Assembly (NCBI GenBank): GCA_937888665.1
Contig: CALBET010000656.1
Location: 1-8,403, forward strand
Origin: an uncultured Acidobacteriota bacterium
Lineage (GTDB): Bacteria > Acidobacteriota > Vicinamibacteria > Vicinamibacterales > UBA8438
Length of the DNA: 8,403 bases
Direction: 5' to 3'
This document shows, one piece after another, positions 6,987 to 8,403 of the stretch. Within the stretch, counting starts at the first letter, position 1. Every line of letters starts with the position of its first letter. The notes beneath the pieces are model-generated. The model saw only the letters and a program-made list of their open reading frames with translations, was not told the origin of the DNA and did not search any database. A program made the translations under genes and the position numbers.

Positions 6987-7538
6987 GTGATCGAACTCGT
7001 ACCCAAAGAGCTGTTCTTTACCAAGGGAGTTGGCAAGCATCGCGAGAAGCTCACCTCCTTCGAACTCGCGCTGCGATCGGCCGGTATCGCCGCCTGCAAT
7101 CTCGTGCGGGTGTCCAGTATCTTCCCCCCGGGGTGCAAGATTCTGTCGAAGACGGCTGGTATCCGGAAGCTGAAACCTGGGCAGGTGACCTTCGTTGTGA
7201 TGTCCGAAACCGCGACCCGCGAGGCGCATCGGCTGATCGCAGCCACCGTCGGCGTCGCGATTCCGCGAGACCGCAAGCTGTTCGGCTACCTGTCCGAGCA
7301 CCACAGTTTCGGTGAAAACGAGGAGACTGCGGGTGACTACGCCGAGGAGTTGGCAGCGGAAATGCTGGCGACCACGCTCGGCCTGGACTTCGATCCCGAT
7401 GAGAGCTGGGATGAGAAGAAGGAGGTCTACAAGCTGTCCAATCAGATCGTCCGGACGCAGAACATCACTCAGACCGCGGTGGGAGACAAGAGCGGGGTGT
7501 GGACGACCGTGATCGCCGCGGCGGTGCTGGTCGGATGA
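6987..7538 (+). CDS. Pyruvoyl-dependent arginine decarboxylase (PvlArgDC)
   Basis: The enzyme converts arginine to agmatine and CO2, using a pyruvoyl group made by self-cleavage instead of pyridoxal phosphate. The cleavage motif is VRVSSIFPPG (40-49); the chain should break between Ser43 and Ser44, leaving a small beta chain and an alpha chain whose new N-terminal Ser becomes pyruvoyl. Other family blocks are KELFFTKGVGKHREKLTSFE (7-26), FGYLSEHHSFGE (99-110) and AGDYAEELA (115-123). From the GTG start the protein is 183 residues, within the usual family range of about 160-195. A start at 6879 would add 36 Arg-rich residues of no family likeness. Agmatine feeds polyamine synthesis; in some bacteria the enzyme serves acid resistance. 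No agmatinase, agmatine deiminase or arginine-agmatine antiporter is seen in the window. The next gene overlaps the stop by one base. The family is clear; substrate is inferred from it. Confidence 0.93.
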   Translation: MIELVPKELFFTKGVGKHREKLTSFELALRSAGIAACNLVRVSSIFPPGCKILSKTAGIRKLKPGQVTFVVMSETATREAHRLIAATVGVAIPRDRKLFGYLSEHHSFGENEETAGDYAEELAAEMLATTLGLDFDPDESWDEKKEVYKLSNQIVRTQNITQTAVGDKSGVWTTVIAAAVLVG

Positions 7539-8403
7539 TGGGCCGGACTGGAGTCAAGGTTCGACAGCGGCGCGGAGGAGGATTGGGCTCGTTCCGCTCG
7601 CGCCTGTTCTGCGTGCCCATCATGTCCGTGGCGTGTGCCGTGGTGTTCCTTGCGGGAGGATCGGCGCAGGCTCAGTCCTTCGAGACGGTCGGGGCTCGCG
7701 CACTCGGGATGGGGGGAGCCTTCGTGGCCGTCGCCGATGACGCCACCGCCACCTACTGGAACCCGGCTGGCCTGGCGAACCTGCTGTTCAGCGCGGTGCT
7801 GGACGTGCAGCGCACTGATACTCGTTTCAGTCCGGATCCGCGGCTGCGTGAGGGCACACGCGACGGCACGGCGTTTTTTTCCATGGCCAGCCCGTCCGTG
7901 GGCCTGAGCTACTACCGCGTGCGGTCGTTTCAGCTCGACCGAACGGGCACTGCCGAGCCCGCGTCCCTCGCGGCACTCGTGACGCAGCACGCGGGGCTGA
8001 CTCTCGTGCAGCCGTTTCTGCCCGGCGTCACGCTCGCCACCGTGGTCAAGATCGTGCGCGGCTCCGTGGCGGTTGGGCTTGGCGACGGACTCGCTCTCTC
8101 CGACGACCTCTTCGCTCAAGCGTCAGCGCTGGAGGGCCCGTCCACGACACGCTTCGATCTCGACGTTGGCCTGATGGTCAACATGGGTAGCGCCAGGCTG
8201 GGGCTTGTCGGAAGGAACCTCCGAGAGCCGGAGTTCGCGTCCGGAGACGGTCGGGTCATGACGCTCGAGAGACAGCTGCGAGCCGGGTTCATGCTGCGCC
8301 CGACCGCGTCCCTCACCCTTGCCGTCGACGCTGACCTGAGTATCCTGCAGACCGTCACCGGTCCTCGGCGGGCCGTCGCGGTGGGCGCCGAGCAGGTCGC
8401 GGA
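7538..8403 (+). CDS. Outer-membrane beta-barrel protein, PorV/TraF-like (FadL-type fold), truncated by window edge
   Basis: The frame is open for 288 codons to the right edge with no stop. A signal peptide is evident: Arg-rich N-terminus, hydrophobic core at about 26-41 and cleavage site AQA (43-45). Just after it comes a block typical of PorV/PorQ and TraF-type outer-membrane proteins: GARALGMGGAFVAVADDA (52-69), then ATYWNPAGLA (71-80). The rest has alternating beta-strand patterns such as SVGLSYYRV and RLGLVGRNL. Its role is unknown; relatives include barrel proteins that carry hydrophobic compounds or serve type IX secretion. The ATG at 7538 overlaps the decarboxylase stop (TGATG), arguing for coupling. 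Alternatives are a TTG at 7583 just behind GGAGGAGGA (spacing rather short) and an ATG at 7622 inside the signal peptide. A run of seven T (7874-7880) lies in the coding frame. The specific subfamily is uncertain. Confidence 0.82.
   Translation, partial: MGRTGVKVRQRRGGGLGSFRSRLFCVPIMSVACAVVFLAGGSAQAQSFETVGARALGMGGAFVAVADDATATYWNPAGLANLLFSAVLDVQRTDTRFSPDPRLREGTRDGTAFFSMASPSVGLSYYRVRSFQLDRTGTAEPASLAALVTQHAGLTLVQPFLPGVTLATVVKIVRGSVAVGLGDGLALSDDLFAQASALEGPSTTRFDLDVGLMVNMGSARLGLVGRNLREPEFASGDGRVMTLERQLRAGFMLRPTASLTLAVDADLSILQTVTGPRRAVAVGAEQVA

Noticed and set aside
7469..8119. Minus-strand frame of 216 codons opposite the decarboxylase end and the barrel protein
   Set aside because: The plus strand has a signal peptide and a PorV/TraF-type motif block; the minus frame shows none.

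Overview
This is a GC-rich bacterial chromosomal window with dense gene packing and GTG and TTG starts beside ATG. No mobile element, phage gene, CRISPR array or RNA gene is visible. The gene types (an EF-G paralogue, MacA/MacB-type efflux parts led by a Yip1-family membrane protein, a pyruvoyl-dependent arginine decarboxylase and a PorV/TraF-like outer-membrane protein) point to a diderm. I would guess Acidobacteriota or Gemmatimonadota. That is an inference from gene content, not a phylogenetic result.

Layout. Positions 1-1728 (minus strand) hold a translation-factor GTPase of the EF-G-like class, cut at its C-terminus by the left edge. Positions 1729-1996 are non-coding, with a strong ribosome-binding site for that gene and two GC-rich inverted repeats. 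Positions 1997-6664 are a tight four-gene minus-strand operon. In transcription order it encodes a Yip1-family membrane protein, a periplasmic membrane-fusion protein and two MacB-like ABC permeases. The genes are joined by a 4-nt gap, a 17-nt overlap and a 10-nt gap. Positions 6665-6986 form a divergent intergenic region with a good sigma70-type promoter for the rightward genes and a small cluster of repeated half-sites. Positions 6987-7538 (plus strand) encode pyruvoyl-dependent arginine decarboxylase. From 7538 a signal-peptide-bearing beta-barrel protein overlaps it by one base and runs off the right edge.

How the genes work together. The permeases and fusion protein look like the inner-membrane and periplasmic parts of a MacAB-type export or lipoprotein-handling machine, but no ATP-binding subunit is encoded in the operon, so it must come from elsewhere. 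The arginine decarboxylase makes agmatine, the entry point to polyamine synthesis or acid resistance. Its overlap with an outer-membrane protein suggests co-transcription but not a known joint function.

Nothing here is clearly a new biological system. The points most worth a second look are the altered G motifs of the EF-G paralogue (DTPG followed by Met instead of His, and NRLD instead of NKxD), the efflux operon without an ATPase, and the half-site cluster in the divergent control region.
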